DNA of 60,000 nt from Cryptomeria japonica. Lineage: Eukaryota > Streptophyta > Pinopsida > Cupressales > Cupressaceae. The stretch is from positions 227,018,915 to 227,078,914 of the forward strand of contig NC_081410.1 in NCBI RefSeq assembly GCF_030272615.1. The letters are read 5' to 3'. Under the pieces are notes generated by a model. The model saw only the letters and a program-made list of their open reading frames with translations. It did not search any database and was not told the origin of the DNA. Shown here piece by piece: positions 1 through 11,908 of the stretch. The position numbers and the translations under genes are program-made. How positions within the stretch are numbered: position 1 is the stretch's first letter; every line of letters begins with the position of its first letter.

Positions 1-498
1 AGGTTTACTTGTCTTAGTTTACTTCTTCTATTTGTTTCATTGGTAATTTTGGATTTTATGTAGGATTTTAGTGTCTGTGGTATCTTAGTATAGTCTTCCA
101 ATTTACTTCAGTTTTTACCAAGTTACACAAGTGGTTTTAGATCTCTAGAAGTTATCATGTTGATTATAGGTTATAGAAGATCATTTAAATTTTTAGACAA
201 TCAAATTTCAGTAATCAACATTCTCTCGCTCTCTCTATGTCACTGTCTTTATCTCCCCCAAACTCTAAACCTACATATCTCTCTCTGTCAGTCTTACTTT
301 TTCCCATTTCTACCTCTCTCTATATCACTTTCTCCTCTCTCCCCCAAGATATAACACTACCTATTTACCTTTCTTTCCTACCCTTTGAACTCTCTACTAT
401 ATGTTTGTTCTCTCTTTACACACCTCCCCATCACTCCCTCACTACCTCTATTTCTCCAAGTTTCTCCCACCTTCTCTTCCTTTGTACTTCACCTTCCC

Positions 499-533
<35 letters not shown>

Positions 534-1294
534 ACCCTTTGTCTATCCCTATCTCCTTACCCCTCTTTCTATCTTTGTGAGCTTCTCTCTCTCTCTCACC
601 TCTCTACATCTCACCTTTATAGGTCTCTCCCACCTTCTCTCCTTCTCACCCTATCTCATTACCCACCTCTCTCCCCATCTATCTCTCTCGTTAAGTCTCT
701 CACCCCTCTCTCCCCAGGCTCTAGGTCTCCCACCTCTAGAAAATGAGAGCCCAAGTGAGAAGAGAGGGAGAGACGAAGGGAGGGAGAGATTAGAGAGAGA
801 GGGGGGAGGGATGAAAAGAAGGGGAAAGACCTAATAGAGAGAGAGATAGAGAATGTTGATTTTTAAAATTTATATAATATTCTAAAAACTAGAATCTACA
901 TTAGAACTTCTAGAGATCTGAAACCACTCTCAAACATCTTTCCATTATATACATAAGATATAACTTATTAATTTATTTTTATGTATATATTGAATTGACA
1001 AATAGAGAGAGGGAGAGAGAGAGAGTGAGATGGATAAATTATTAATACAATACATTTGGCATGAGCCAAACTTAAAAAATACATTTTTAAAAATATTTGG
1101 TGTGTGCCAAAGTAAGTGGCTTAGAAAATTTCTTTCCTTAGGCTTGTAATTTCCTTGGGCATCCAACCCAACGGATTTGATGATCTTCTTAGGCCTAAGA
1201 TGATTTTTTTTTAACATGCAAATGTTTGGCACATTTTTGTTCGTGCTCTTCGTCATATTTGCACATGTTTCAATGCAAATAAAAATAAATACCA
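1..1294. repeat. Partial LTR, right-hand part; second copy at 31941-33242
   Basis: This stretch is closely similar, in the same orientation, to 31941-33242. Both copies end at the same AAATAAATACCA and then diverge abruptly. The right-hand copy is a complete LTR-like unit starting at 30843, so this one is probably the same LTR with its left 1.1 kb outside the window. It is CT-rich between 210 and 730 and GA-rich to about 850, and has no believable gene. The sequence just after it (1295 onward) is RT-coding sequence of element A on the minus strand, so the LTR most likely inserted into A. The left target-site duplication cannot be checked. Confidence 0.75.
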
Positions 1295-2075
1295 TGACAT
1301 TTCTGGAACTGCACAAGGGCTCAAACTTTCTCTGAGCAAACCTTTTTTCAACAACTCCTGCATTTGTCTATTCAACTCCTCATTTTCTGTTGGTGTCATC
1401 TAGTGTGGTATTTTATTAGGCAAACTAGCTTCGGGAATCAGGTCCATGCAATAACTGATACATCTCACAGGCAGGTAATCTATCAAGTATGTTATGTGAA
1501 ATAATGTCTCCATGTTCTGTCAGCAAATCTTTTATCTCCTTTGGTTGTTCTTCTTCATGCTCCAGATTTTCAATCTTCTTAGGAACTAAAGAAAAACACA
1601 CATTCTCATGTCTCATCCCATCCAGGAATTTCCTTCCATCGACCATGCAAATCCTAGCACTCATACAAAAATCACTCTTAAGAGGCTCCTCTAAGGGAAA
1701 CAAGGTTTGTTTCATCCTATTTGCAACAATAGTGTATATTTTCTTCCTTCCATCATGCATTTCTTGTCTATCATACTGCCAAGGTCTACCAAAAAAAATA
1801 TGACATATATCCATAGGCATAATATCACACAAAACTTCATCATGATAAGATTAAATCTTCAATTTTACAAAACCTTGTTCACTTACTAGTACCTTATGAT
1901 CATCCTAAATCCATGCTATCTGATAAGGTTTAGTGTGCTTTAATCTCTCCAATTTCAGCTTATTCACCATCTAGTCTGAAACAAGGTTATTTGAACTACC
2001 ACTATCAATTATAACTTTACAACACTTACCGGCTACTTTACATCTTGTCTTGAACAAATTCCTCCTCTACAAGGG
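1295..2075 (-). pseudogene. Element A protease and N-terminal RT fragment
   Basis: Minus-strand translation gives an aspartic protease core with the active-site Asp-Ser-Gly followed by SSNNLVS (about 1992-2009). Next comes the conserved C-terminal block CHIFFGRPWQYDRQ, an inter-domain segment, and the start of gypsy RT ([29 protein letters not shown]). The RT is cut off just before its PKKDG-type block, where the LTR at 1-1294 begins. The frame is interrupted by several stops upstream of 1832. The family assignment is firm from these motifs. No catalytic RT motif (YVDD) is present because that part is missing from the window. Confidence 0.85.
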
Positions 2076-3218
2076 TTACTGATCATCTCCGGTGTGGCAC
2101 AATGCTCTCCTCATCACCAATAATTCTCCATCCTCTGGTCTACTAGTTGATTCGATAGGTTCTTCTTCCACCAATGCTTCTCTTCTATTGTTCTCCGTCT
2201 TCTTGCATTCAAAGGCACAATATCCTTCTCCTCCACAATTAAAGAATGTTCCTTTAAACACTCACTTATCCTATCTTTTGTCTTCCTTTTCATAACCCTC
2301 ATCATGTTCTTCTCTGGTAAAATTTTTTGTCATCCTTTTGATAGGAATTACCATCTCTACTAGCTTCCTTGTCTTTGTTCAGATCCACAAAGGGTCCTCT
2401 TTCTCTAGTATAGGTCCTTCCTCCATGAAATATTTCTCCCTGAAATCTTCCTCCTCTACCTCTTTGCTTATGCACATGGCTTTTGTTCAGCCTCTCTTCT
2501 TCTTTCAGGGCATATTTATAAGCTTCCTCAACACTGAACAACTTGATTGAACTGAGTTCATCCTACATAGATATCCACAACCCATTCAAGTATCTAGTAA
2601 CTTGTTCAATTTCATCATCAATATGTCCAGATATGATATTAAACTTGTAGATCACACTAGATTCCTTTTGCTTCAAGTTTTGCAACTTTTGGAACCGATT
2701 CACTTGATAATTGACAGGCATGAACTTCGACTTCAACGTGTTAACCATCTACTCCCAAGATTTAATCTCCTCTTTACCTCTTCTATGTCTGTCTACCTGC
2801 AAATGTTCCCACTAAATAGATGCATGTCCTTTCAACTTAGTGCAAACATATCTAACTTTCTTATTTCAGTTGTGCTCTCAAAATCAAAATACGTTTCCAT
2901 CTTTGTAATCCAATCGAGAAATTCATCTGAATCTAACTTGCCATCATAGTCGGGTGGGTTAAAATGTGGTCTAGTATTTAGTCTTGTCAAGGCTCTTATG
3001 AACCTCTCTTCATCTGAATCGTTCCCTGATGGATTTACTCCTACTTCTTCCTCCACCTCTTATTCTTCATCATCGCTCACATCTTCAACATGTCAACCTC
3101 TTCCATGGGCTGTTTCAACAACTTCCAATCAGGCTACAATTCCTCTCAACATTTCCATCACAACAGGGTCTACATTTCCACATGCTTCACCACCTCTAAC
3201 ATTTCCTCTTCGAGCCAT
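2076..3218 (-). pseudogene. Element A gag pseudogene
   Basis: The likely start is the ATG at 3218 (MARRGNVRGG), close downstream of the primer-binding site. An acidic N-terminal stretch is followed by the capsid-type core around 2840-3050 (RPHFNPPDYDGKLDSDEFLD, WITKMETYF), then SKFMPVNYQ and LQNLKQKESSVIYKF (2563-2748), a basic Arg/Gly-rich stretch (2302-2541) and a CCHC zinc-knuckle remnant near 2205-2243. In that knuckle the first Cys has become Phe and the His has become Tyr, so it should no longer bind zinc. At least five in-frame stops or shifts are visible. It would have encoded the structural polyprotein that packages element RNA. Confidence 0.85.
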
Positions 3219-3316
3219 CTTCATGCAAGTCCTCTGTAGCTGGAGGATGGATCCTCAATCTACCACCCCACAACAAAAATTTTTACAAGACTTCGCAATC
3301 TCCAAAATGAAAACTC

Positions 3317-3327
3317 ACTCTGATACC
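3317..3327 (-). other. Primer-binding site, tRNA-iMet type (element A)
   Basis: The minus strand reads TGGTATCAGAG here, the standard complement of the initiator-methionine tRNA 3' end used by many plant LTR elements. It lies 15 nt inside the inferred LTR edge at 3343, or 3 nt if the LTR ends at 3331. The edge is uncertain. Confidence 0.85.
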
Positions 3328-3342
3328 ACTTGGTGCAATCAT

Positions 3343-4121
3343 AGTAGGAGTAAGTCCTCAAAGAGAATAGTTTAGGCTGTGCAACAGATGAAATAGAACA
3401 CAAACAAATAAAAGTGATTGAGGCAATGTATAAACAAACTTTATTGAATCAAAGAATTCAAATACAACTGGCTGGTAACATTTGTACTTACAAGATTCGA
3501 CACACAAACCTAAATACAAATATGCTCAAATACAACATCCATATCAAGAAAGAACGTGAGCTCCTAATCTTTAGTTTTATCTTCTATATTCCATATCCTA
3601 ATTTTGTATGCCTAATTACATCAATTTATATGATATTCATAGCTCTAGGATAATCCGCGTCGGCCTAAGATGGAACAATTGTCGATGAAGAAGATGTTAC
3701 GTGTAAAACAATAAGGTCGGCCTCCACCAAAGGGATCCCTCCGAAAATAACATAGAATGGTGTGCGGACCCCAAAGGAAGGTTAACCACAAGCCAAGGAA
3801 CTTTGGAAGCAACAAAATTAGGCTCCACAAGCTACAAAAATGATCTGCAAGAATCTCCATTAGCAAATAGGTCCAAGTGGCTCTAGTGCTCTGAGTCAGA
3901 AAACTATCCTAGATTCTGCAAGCGATAATTTGCTGGAAAAAAATTAAAACATCCTGTAGACTTAGGATAAGGTAGATGAACATTTCCACAAACAAAATCA
4001 AGCTCTGTAAGATCCGATGTACAAATTCAAAGAAACGTAGAAAGAAATTCTGAAACTGCAAAACAAAAAGAAAATATTTTTGGTTGATGCAAGATTGTCA
4101 AGAACCAAGGATGCTCCTACA
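3343..4121 (-). repeat. 5' LTR of element A
   Basis: On the minus strand the LTR starts TGTAGGAGCA (4121 downward). Its inner end shows the matching inverted repeat CTCCTAC near 3343-3350, with the terminal dinucleotide apparently mutated. A possible alternative inner end is 3331. An AATAAA-type polyadenylation signal lies on the minus strand around 3440 (TTCAATAAAG). The partner LTR is outside the window, so boundaries rest on the terminal repeat and the adjacent primer site. Confidence 0.65.
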
Positions 4122-4175
4122 TTAGATTTTTGGGTTTTCAACACCCCAAGGTACCCTTATTTTTTCTTTCTGAAG

Positions 4176-5308
4176 ACTTTGGGATCCCGGGCCTCTGAAA
4201 TCCTAAAGTTTTCCTTTTTGTTTATGACAAGACTTTGGAATCCTGGGTTCCCTTGGTACTAAAGTCTTGTCCTTTTTTTTTTGTTTTCTTTTTATAAGAC
4301 TTTGAGATCCCTGGGCTCCAGAATCCCCAGCCTTCTCTTTTTTCTTGCCTGTGTTCCCTTTTGTTGTTTGTTTTGTAAAAGCTCCGAGATCTTGAGCTCC
4401 CAATGTCCTGAGTCTTCCATTTTTTTCATTTGTTGAAGTCCTGGAACCTTGAAATCTCGCAACTCGGGTTCTTCTTGTGTTGTTTTGTTTGTCCTCTCTT
4501 TAGAGTTTTGAAACTCTGGATTTTCGAGGTGGATTGACTTTCCACCCTGGAACCTCGGGATCCTGAAACCTCAAAGTTTGTTGTGCCTCGATCTATATGG
4601 TCTTCGAGGGGTATAAATACCCCTTGATTGCTTCATTTTTCTTATTTCACATGCTTTGTCCTCCTAAGAACTCTATGATCCAGGCGATTTCAACATTTTC
4701 TCGGTGCTCTTTGGTTTCCCTCCCCTCCTTTTCCAAGTATGTCTTTTCTCCCTAGTTTGTGTTTTAACCTAGGGTTTCTTTCTTTCTTTCTTAGGGTTTT
4801 TCATGTTTTTGAATAAGGCATCTTCCGCCATTTGTTTGGCCTTGTCAGTTTTCCCCTCAAATTTTTATGGCCACCTCAAGATCTTGGGTTCTCAAAATCA
4901 TGAGCTTTGTGCCATTATTATTTCCTTCACTTTGGAATCTCGGGTTCACGGGATCCCAAAGTTCCATCCTTAAATATCTTTTTGATGAGACCACATTGGA
5001 ACCTCGAGTTTTCAGGATCCCAAAGTGATCCAAGTAAATCCTTCCAAATACTTTGAAACCTTAGGTTCTTTGGATCTTGATGTGATTTCATTGCTATCTC
5101 TCATAACTTCAGAACCCCAAGTTCCCAGAATTCCAAAGCTTGATTTTAAACTCATGCTCCTTGATTTGCCATTCTAAGATCTTGAGATCCCATAATGATG
5201 TCTTTTGATCCTATTTACTCTGGAATCCTGAAACTCCAGAATCCCAAAGTATGTTCTTAACAAAGATTTTTCCTGGCATCTATTCCGGAACCCCAAGATC
5301 CCGAGGTC
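4176..5308. repeat. Array of about 15 diverged imperfect palindromes (30-34 bp)
   Basis: Units fit the pattern ACTTTGGAATC-(T/C)CGGG-TTC-(A/C)-GGGATCCCAAAGT, that is ACTTT...AAAGT arms around a GC-rich centre. Clear copies start near 4176, 4232, 4299, 4547, 4929, 4993, 5050, 5106, 5217 and 5282. Weaker ones lie near 4381, 4440, 4506, 4876 and 5173. Neighbouring starts are mostly 46-67 bp apart. The copies are individually diverged but keep the dyad, so they are not a recent tandem amplification. They lie on both sides of the TATA box at 4611, upstream of the D coding frame. Their function is unknown; protein-binding dyads or RNA hairpins are inferences. Confidence 0.8.
4611..4620 (+). promoter_or_regulatory. 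TATA box upstream of the D coding frame
   Basis: GTATAAATAC is a good plant TATA element in a GC-richer local context (GAGGG before, CCCC after). A start about 30 bp downstream would give a leader of roughly 780 nt before the first in-frame ATG of D at 5425. It sits inside the palindrome array. No second copy of this region was found downstream of D, so I cannot call it an LTR promoter. Confidence 0.55.
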
Positions 5309-5424
5309 AAGTTGTAGGTTAGTGAAAGATTTATTGTGAATCCAGGATTCTGAATTTATTTGCTTTAACTAAGATTTCTAAGGCATTGATTATACCCCTT
5401 TTTTTGGTAGTTTGAAAAGCTCTT

Positions 5425-8400
5425 ATGGAAGCAACAACAACTCCGAGGAAGAAAACTAGGAATGGGGCTAAACTTGAGAAGAATCTTGTCATAATGAAAT
5501 ATTAGTATCAAGTCTAGACACTGGTCTCAAAATTTGAAAATGAAATACAATGGATCACTGATACAGAGATAGGGCATATTGAGTTTGATGCAATTAAGAA
5601 GGAAATGACTCAATAGAACCTTAAGGCACCATATAGGAGAATTAGGAGATTCAGGCTCATGGAAGCCACAATCTTTCCTCAAGTGGTACAGTCCTCAGAG
5701 TTGATATTGATAATAGCTCAAAAATATGATAAAGATACCAAGAAGTTCATGGACACTAAGGGAAATGTAGTTGTCGATCTCTCAACCGAGATGCTCACTA
5801 TGACCTTTAGAATTCTTGAATATGATAAATTCGTCCAAACAACTGAATATGAAGCCATCTAGATTTTTAATAAGAATGTTGCACACAACAAACACCATAT
5901 AAATGGGGTATGACTTGGTGAATTGAGAAAATCAGGATTAAAGGCTACAGACAAAATTTTAAGAGTTGATTTTAAAGATGCACTAATGGACTTAATCATC
6001 ATGCTCAGTTGAGCCTTTGTAAAGGAAGACTATAGACATTATAATTTTTAGATGTTCCACTATATTCATACCTTCCTCATAGGGAAAGAGTACTTTGACT
6101 GGGCACAAATTGTGTCTGACAATATTAATGAGCAAATGTGTAATGTAGTGCAAATAAAGAAGTTCTTTATGACTTATTTTGTAATTTGGTTAGTGGATAG
6201 AAGTGGAATCTACCCTGGATTGAATACTAATGATAGACTAGGAGAAGCTCCAGATGATAAGAAAGTCTCGGAATTTTACACCTAATTGCCTATCCAACAG
6301 GCTAAAAGCCACTTTAAAAGGATCAATGATGCCTTCATTTATGCAGTAATTTGTAGATTGATAGGTGATGTGGGATACCGACTATCTCCTGAGGCAATGG
6401 CCTTAATACAAGATTGGGGAACAAGAATAATTATCTTGGAATATGCAAGCCTTTTCTACTCCCACGCTACTATAGTAACAGAATAATTATCTTGGAATAT
6501 GCAAGGTAGATAGTAGGAGTACAATCTCGCATAACTCAATAACACAAACTGGGATTAGCATTCCCAATTTTCCTTGAACACTACATATGTCATAATCTAC
6601 AAACTGCAAAGACAAACATCCATGAATTGTGGGATTTATGTCTTAAGGAGTTTGATTATGCATGACAAAGGTATGACCCATTTGGAAAAATTAAAGCAAT
6701 GATTTTGGTATCATATGAAGGGCACATACTTGCATTAGAATATTTCTAGGCAGGGATGCAATATAGTTTTGAGGCTAGGAAAAGGAGATTTTATAGGTTG
6801 ACAATTGTATAGGCAAAAGAGATTAAAGTAGAAACAAATATCCCCAATGACTTTAGAGATGATGGGGAGGTCCTCGACCCAACCTATGATGAAACAATGG
6901 TAGATCAGAGATGTATCTCCCTAATAAGATGGGCAGAGAAAGAAAATGTAGAAATTGATATTGTCTCTTAGAAAGTTGTCGAGAGGACAAGACAATGGCC
7001 CAGTCTTAAGCTTCAACCAAGCGCACGAGGGAGAAAAAGAAAGGCAAGACAATCGGTAATCCTCAATCCAAAACCACTAGGGAATATGTGAGAAGGATGA
7101 GATCTAAGTCTAGGAAAAATACTCTGGTGGACCAAGAAGATCTTATGCCAACTATTAAGAAAGAAGAATTGATGAAATAGTTGGATGTGAAGATGAAGGA
7201 GTCTCAGTTCCTAAACATGACATTTGAATATGGCATTACCACTGGGCTTCTCATTGTGTCCCAAGCATCCATTACACCTATTTTACCCATTATTAGCATT
7301 GTTCCTATGCAAGACACATCTAGAGAACAAGATGTTGAACAACCTGTTCCTCCCACTCAAACTCTTGCAGCAACTATCGAGCCAACTCATGAGTGGGTGA
7401 CCATTCACAATATTGAATTAGATTCAGATGAGGATAAAGAGCCTATTGCAATAGTAGCTCAAAAGAAGAAGAAGAATCCCATGCAAAGACGGGCCACTTC
7501 CAAGCACATTTTAGGAGAAGCAGTGTTAGTACAAGTACCTTACATCCTTCAAGAGCAACATACTACTAAAAAACTTGTTGAAAAACCTAAAGGTCAGACA
7601 GTAAAGGCCACCCAAACACAGATGCATGAGGTACAAGTGGAAACCGTGGACATAGATGAGAAAGATGAACAAGATGAATGAATGGCTCTCACACTATAGG
7701 ATCAAAATCAACTTCTCATACAATTGGGGGAAGGTCAAGTTAAGAAACAAGATGAAGTAGATAAAGGGGCCTTTGAACCAGAAGTGGGTGGGAAGCTGGA
7801 AGAGTTGTTTAAGCAACAACAACATGGTTTTGAATAGGTGCTTCAAGCAAACCTTGCTTGATAAATTTCATAACCTCCACCACAGTATGAGGAGCCCACA
7901 CAACAAAAGCCACATGAGTAGCATCAAGATATAGATGAGGAACAACAAGAAGATGAAGGAAAAGAACAACGACTAGAAGCCCACATTGTAACCACCCAAG
8001 TCACCACGCAAGGTAAACAACAAAATTCTAGTATGCCACAGTGGTTAATTTTCAACTTTCAAAAGAAGAAGAAGATTGTCCTTCCCAGTATCACTCTACA
8101 AGAAGCAGTTACTAAGTCATCTAGGAGAGCAAAGAAAGCCAAGACTCTTCATCATCTTTCAAAAAGTTGACTCTGGGGATGTAATATCTAGTGTAGCCAT
8201 TCCAGTATAGGGTGCATCAAATGAAGAACAAGTATCTCCAAGGTATCAAGTCTCCCAAGTAAACTTTGGTAAACAAACTAAATGGGGGGAAATAGCCTCC
8301 CTAGATGTTGTCACCACCATGATAAAAAACAATAATAAAGGAGCTTGCAACAATATAGATAATTATTCATAGAGATGTCAAGGCCATTAGATTCAAGAAG

Positions 8401-9024
8401 AGGTTATACCTTACCTTCTACCTTAGCACTCTCACAAGAGGAAGTCAAAGCATTATATGAGATGAGAAGGGTGGTGGCTACTATGAAAACTTGGGCAAGA
8501 GATCAGCTAAGTAAGATAAGAATGTTCTTGCAAGAAACCATGGAAATGTATGAATATGATCACCTCATTGAAAAAGGTCTCATCATCCATACCACAAAAT
8601 GTGAGGATCAATCCAACATGTTTTCAAAGCAAGCTAGGGTGCTGAGAAAGACTAAGGCATTGGGAGCATATGTGATCAGAGGAGAAGATCTATTGGGTAG
8701 AGAGAATTTGGATGGTTTGCAATGTTATGTTGTCATGTTGGAGTTTAAAGTAGATATTCTAGATCAATGCAGAGTGAAAGTGCTCAAGGAGTACCCTCCT
8801 TTCGTAAGTCTGCTTGAGGAATACGAACACTATGTGGTAACTAGGTACTAAGAAAATGTGGTCAAAATGTTATGCAATCAGAATCACTCAACCAAGAGGA
8901 AGTACTCAAATAATGGGAAGCATACGTATTTGAATACTTCTCCTCAACTATTGAGATTGATGTCTCTGCCATGGATAAGTACATACACTTGATCCTCTAG
9001 TCGTACCATGATACGCAAACAATT
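5425..9024 (+). pseudogene. Unrecognised large protein D, N-terminal and central part
   Basis: I do not recognise this protein. The first ATG (MEATTTPRKKTR) is at 5425. About 1,200 degenerate codons can be followed with three main frames (5425-6490, about 6510-7020, then 7020-8860) and roughly 15-20 stops. Residues 1-480 look globular and hydrophobic (SELILIIAQKYDKDTKK, HYIHTFLIGKEYFDWAQ, RLIGDVGYRLSPEAM). The middle is charged, Lys/Glu/Gln-rich and probably disordered (EEQQEDEGKEQR-like). The stretch 8375-8851 is a clean 158-codon frame with helical character. It contains no RT, protease, integrase or zinc-knuckle motif. It is broken at 9024 by element E and resumes at 22098 and 30314. It could be the unique ORF of an unclassified transposable element or a dead host gene. 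Confidence 0.6.
9020..9024. other. Target-site duplication of element E, left (CAATT)
   Basis: CAATT here pairs with CAATG at 22098-22102, four of five bases identical. The copies flank the TGTTGG...CCAACA ends of element E. The single mismatch fits later mutation of an old insertion. Confidence 0.75.
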
Positions 9025-10538
9025 TGTTGGTCACCAAATCTGGTTAACCCAAGAACACCTGCAAATCTATCTATGAGATAGCCAATCTCAATCAATGAAA
9101 CACTTCAGGGCTTGGACAACATAACAAGGACCTAAATCCTTCTACTCTTCAGGCTCTGCAAAACCTAGGTGGGTGTACCTGTGATGCATTTAATCAGACC
9201 CATTACACACAAGACTGCATCAACAAAAGCATATGGATCTCAAAAGGTTCAAAAACTAAGAGGTTACTGCAGATGGGCTAGATCCACACTTGCAGCTCAA
9301 TAATGTTTGAATCTGAGATGGATAGAACAAACTAACATTACAAACATAAAATTAAAGGTAGATATTCTGATTTTTTAATTTTAAATCCCTAAGAAAACCC
9401 CAAAATTTGTAAGATCAGTGCATTATCTAAGGGCAATAGAGTCATACATCAAACTAAAAATGAACACCTCTGTTGCAAATCCAATTTATTAAGAAAGACA
9501 TCCCTGATTAATGCCTAACATTAATCCATTCTAAATTCAGAAAGAGGATCATACATATCTAAACATTATCCTGAATCCTAAATGATTGCTCATAGAATTT
9601 AAACTCTTCCTTGAAGAGTACCTGAAAACAACCCTTACACTCCCACTTGAGAGGACAAACCCAAACTCCCTTGAAGACTAGATTTATTGAAGACAAAGAA
9701 TTCTTAGAGACAATCCAATAAACTGTGTATATGCCTTACACATACATGACCTGCAACAAAAACATTTACAACAAGAAGATACTCTATCACTGAAAGAAAA
9801 GCCTTGCCCTGTACAATATTGAAGAGAACTCAGAATTGGAAGCTATGAAAACTGGAGCCACTCTCACAGAATTCTGGAACCCTTGCAATGAGAAAAAAAT
9901 TGGAATAAGAAGGAAGAGGGAAAATATTAGGTCTGCAACCAAAATTGCCAAGTGTCTCTCTCTAACTGAATTTCATTCCCGTTGAAATTTCTCCCAAAAT
10001 ATCTGATCTTTGTTAAAAATAAATGCATAATTGGATTCCTCACACCTAGGGCTTTCTGACAATATATAATACTTCATATTTTGGCCAAAAATTGAGCACT
10101 GAGCGAATTAATTCTTCAAGTGTGCACAATCATTTAAATTTTTCAATTTTTAAATATAGCCTAAACTATATATTTAATCTACATTTAACTTTGATTTTTG
10201 CTCTAATTGTGCCCTGACGTCTTTCCACGTGGCAGTCTCTAATTGGTTCGCAGGGTCCACTGGATGCCATCTGGGATGACACCTCATCCATCTACCATGT
10301 GCACACTCACTTGTCGGCCACATCATCGCCACCTCAGCACCACTGGACTGCCACCTATGTACCACCTCATTCCCACCTCATCGCCAATTGTGCACCAACT
10401 GCATGCCACGTCACTGCCACTTGGATTTTGCTACTTTGTGATGGGTAACGGGTGAGCAACATCGGGCTCTGAAGTCACGCAAGCCGTCGATCTTCATCAA
10501 ACCTGCATGTTTTTTAACCTTGCTCATTTTTGGAGATG

Positions 10539-10746
10539 CTTTTCGCTATTTCACGGACCTTAACCAGTGAGCAACTTTCCTTCATGATGTCATGGGATCC
10601 ATCTGATCTCCTGAACATGTAGGGTCTTTAACCATCACAGAGCTTTTCGCCATTTCGCGGACCTTAACCGGCGAGCAACTTTCCTTCACGAAGTCGCACG
10701 AGCCGTTCGATCTCCTGAACCTACTCACTGGTTAAGCCGACCCTTC
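10539..10746. repeat. 104 bp tandem duplication inside the E LTR
   Basis: Two diverged units start with CTTTTCGC(T/C)ATTTC at 10539 and 10643. The other LTR has the same pair at 18892 and 18996, so the duplication predates the insertion of this element copy. Confidence 0.75.
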
Positions 10747-10930
10747 TCTGCAAAATTCATCCGCTTGCCTCGGGATCCATGTCTACGTGGGGTCCACCTG
10801 TCACCTCCTCGGTCGCCTTGGGATCCACATCCACGCGCGTGGGGTCCACCTTAGGCGCTCAACTGGCACCATCCGTCAAAAGCCTTGATGGCTTTGACAT
10901 TATACTTGGGTAGAGCTTTGCATTTAAATA

Positions 10931-11197
10931 TCAAAATATCCTTTGCCCAGCGAATGTGGGACAAATAGTTTTGCCTGGAACTTCATTTTGAAGCCTTCTC
11001 TGCAACTTTAATGGTGCATCTTGGACATTTGCATGAAGTTTATAATGCCTTCCACCTACCGATTGAGATTTATGAAAGCCACAAGAATTTGGATCAACTT
11101 TAATCGATATCATATTGGTTTCTTTTAACTTTTCCCTTCTATATGTCACGCAGGAAAGAGGATACTGGCCATCGTTGAAATTAGGGGAAACACCCAT
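10931..11197 (-). pseudogene. Unknown 88-codon frame conserved in both E LTRs
   Basis: This minus-strand frame (MGVSPNFNDGQYPLSC...) is open for 88 codons. Its counterpart in the other LTR (19294-19560) has the same length and about nine amino-acid differences. I do not recognise it. It lies downstream, on the same strand, of the ABCC fragment, so it could be another captured exon or chance. Cys, Arg and Lys residues are frequent. There is no signal peptide or transmembrane segment. Confidence 0.3.
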
Positions 11198-11908
11198 GTG
11201 CTTTTATTTGACTGCAGCTCCTCCATCACCACGCAATCTGTCATGCTCCTTCTCCAATGTTGTTTGCCAGGATTCTAAAGTCCTGCAACAGCTACGTGAG
11301 AGATTTTCCCTTTGCTAATTGTTAAAGAAAGTTTATGGCTTCACACTAACCAATTGTGCTCTCTCCTTTCTAGCAACCTTCTCAAAACATTCTCCCATGC
11401 TCCCACTCTAGCAACTCACGACACTTGGAGGATGTTAGCAGTTCGTAGAGTTGGGCATACACCATTGCATAACACACTGCCAAAATTGCAATTGCTTGAG
11501 AGCTTCCATGCTCTATCCAACCACGCAGTCTATCAATTTTCCTTTGTTTGGAAGCAGAGATTGGGAGGATTGTTGTTGTTATATGTTTGCATTTTAAAAT
11601 CAATGCTATTACCAAAACCACATTACATTTGCTGAAGTTTGAAAACTTCAGTCTTCCACCAAGCTACGACAAAGAGGGAGGATGTTGGGGTTTCAATGCC
11701 TTGTGCCATTCTCCATGTCCCTCCCTAGTCTTCTACGTTGCCCCATTGCACCTTTGCATTGGTTGAAAGAAATTTTACTTTTACCAATAATAGCAGGAAG
11801 AAATGGCTTTACAAATGCCAATTTTCATTTGCTTGAAAGTTTCGCTGGCCCTTGTCCAACCATCACGTCACTCACAGGGAGGATGATAGCAAGAGTAACG
11901 GGTTTTGG

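Larger units (their letters stand above)
1295..4121 (-). mobile_element. Ty3/gypsy retrotransposon A, 5' part (LTR, gag, protease, start of RT)
   Basis: Read on the minus strand this is LTR, tRNA-iMet-type primer site, gag with a degenerate zinc knuckle, aspartic protease and the beginning of reverse transcriptase. That is the usual Ty3/gypsy order. RT stops at 1295, where LTR sequence takes over, so the remaining pol, integrase and 3' LTR should lie left of the window. All frames carry stops and shifts, so it is not functional. The gag (FNPPDYDG..., FLDWITKMETYF) and protease C-terminus (GRPWQYDRQ) resemble common plant gypsy elements. I do not assign a clade. Confidence 0.85.

Noticed and set aside
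157-834. Long Ser/Leu/Pro-rich open frames at the left edge and their twins at 32097-32811
   Set aside because: They arise from CT-rich and GA-rich low-complexity DNA in an LTR. Several frames and both strands are open at once and no protein family fits.
945-1316. Minus-strand 123-codon frame with a homologue at 32926-33165
   Set aside because: It crosses the LTR/RT junction at 1294, and the twin differs by shifts. It is chance openness in AT-rich LTR sequence.
10174-10455. Overlapping open frames on both strands at 10174-10455 and 18582-18916
   Set aside because: They come from repeated CCACCTCATC-like words in the E LTR. The frames are not conserved between the two LTRs.
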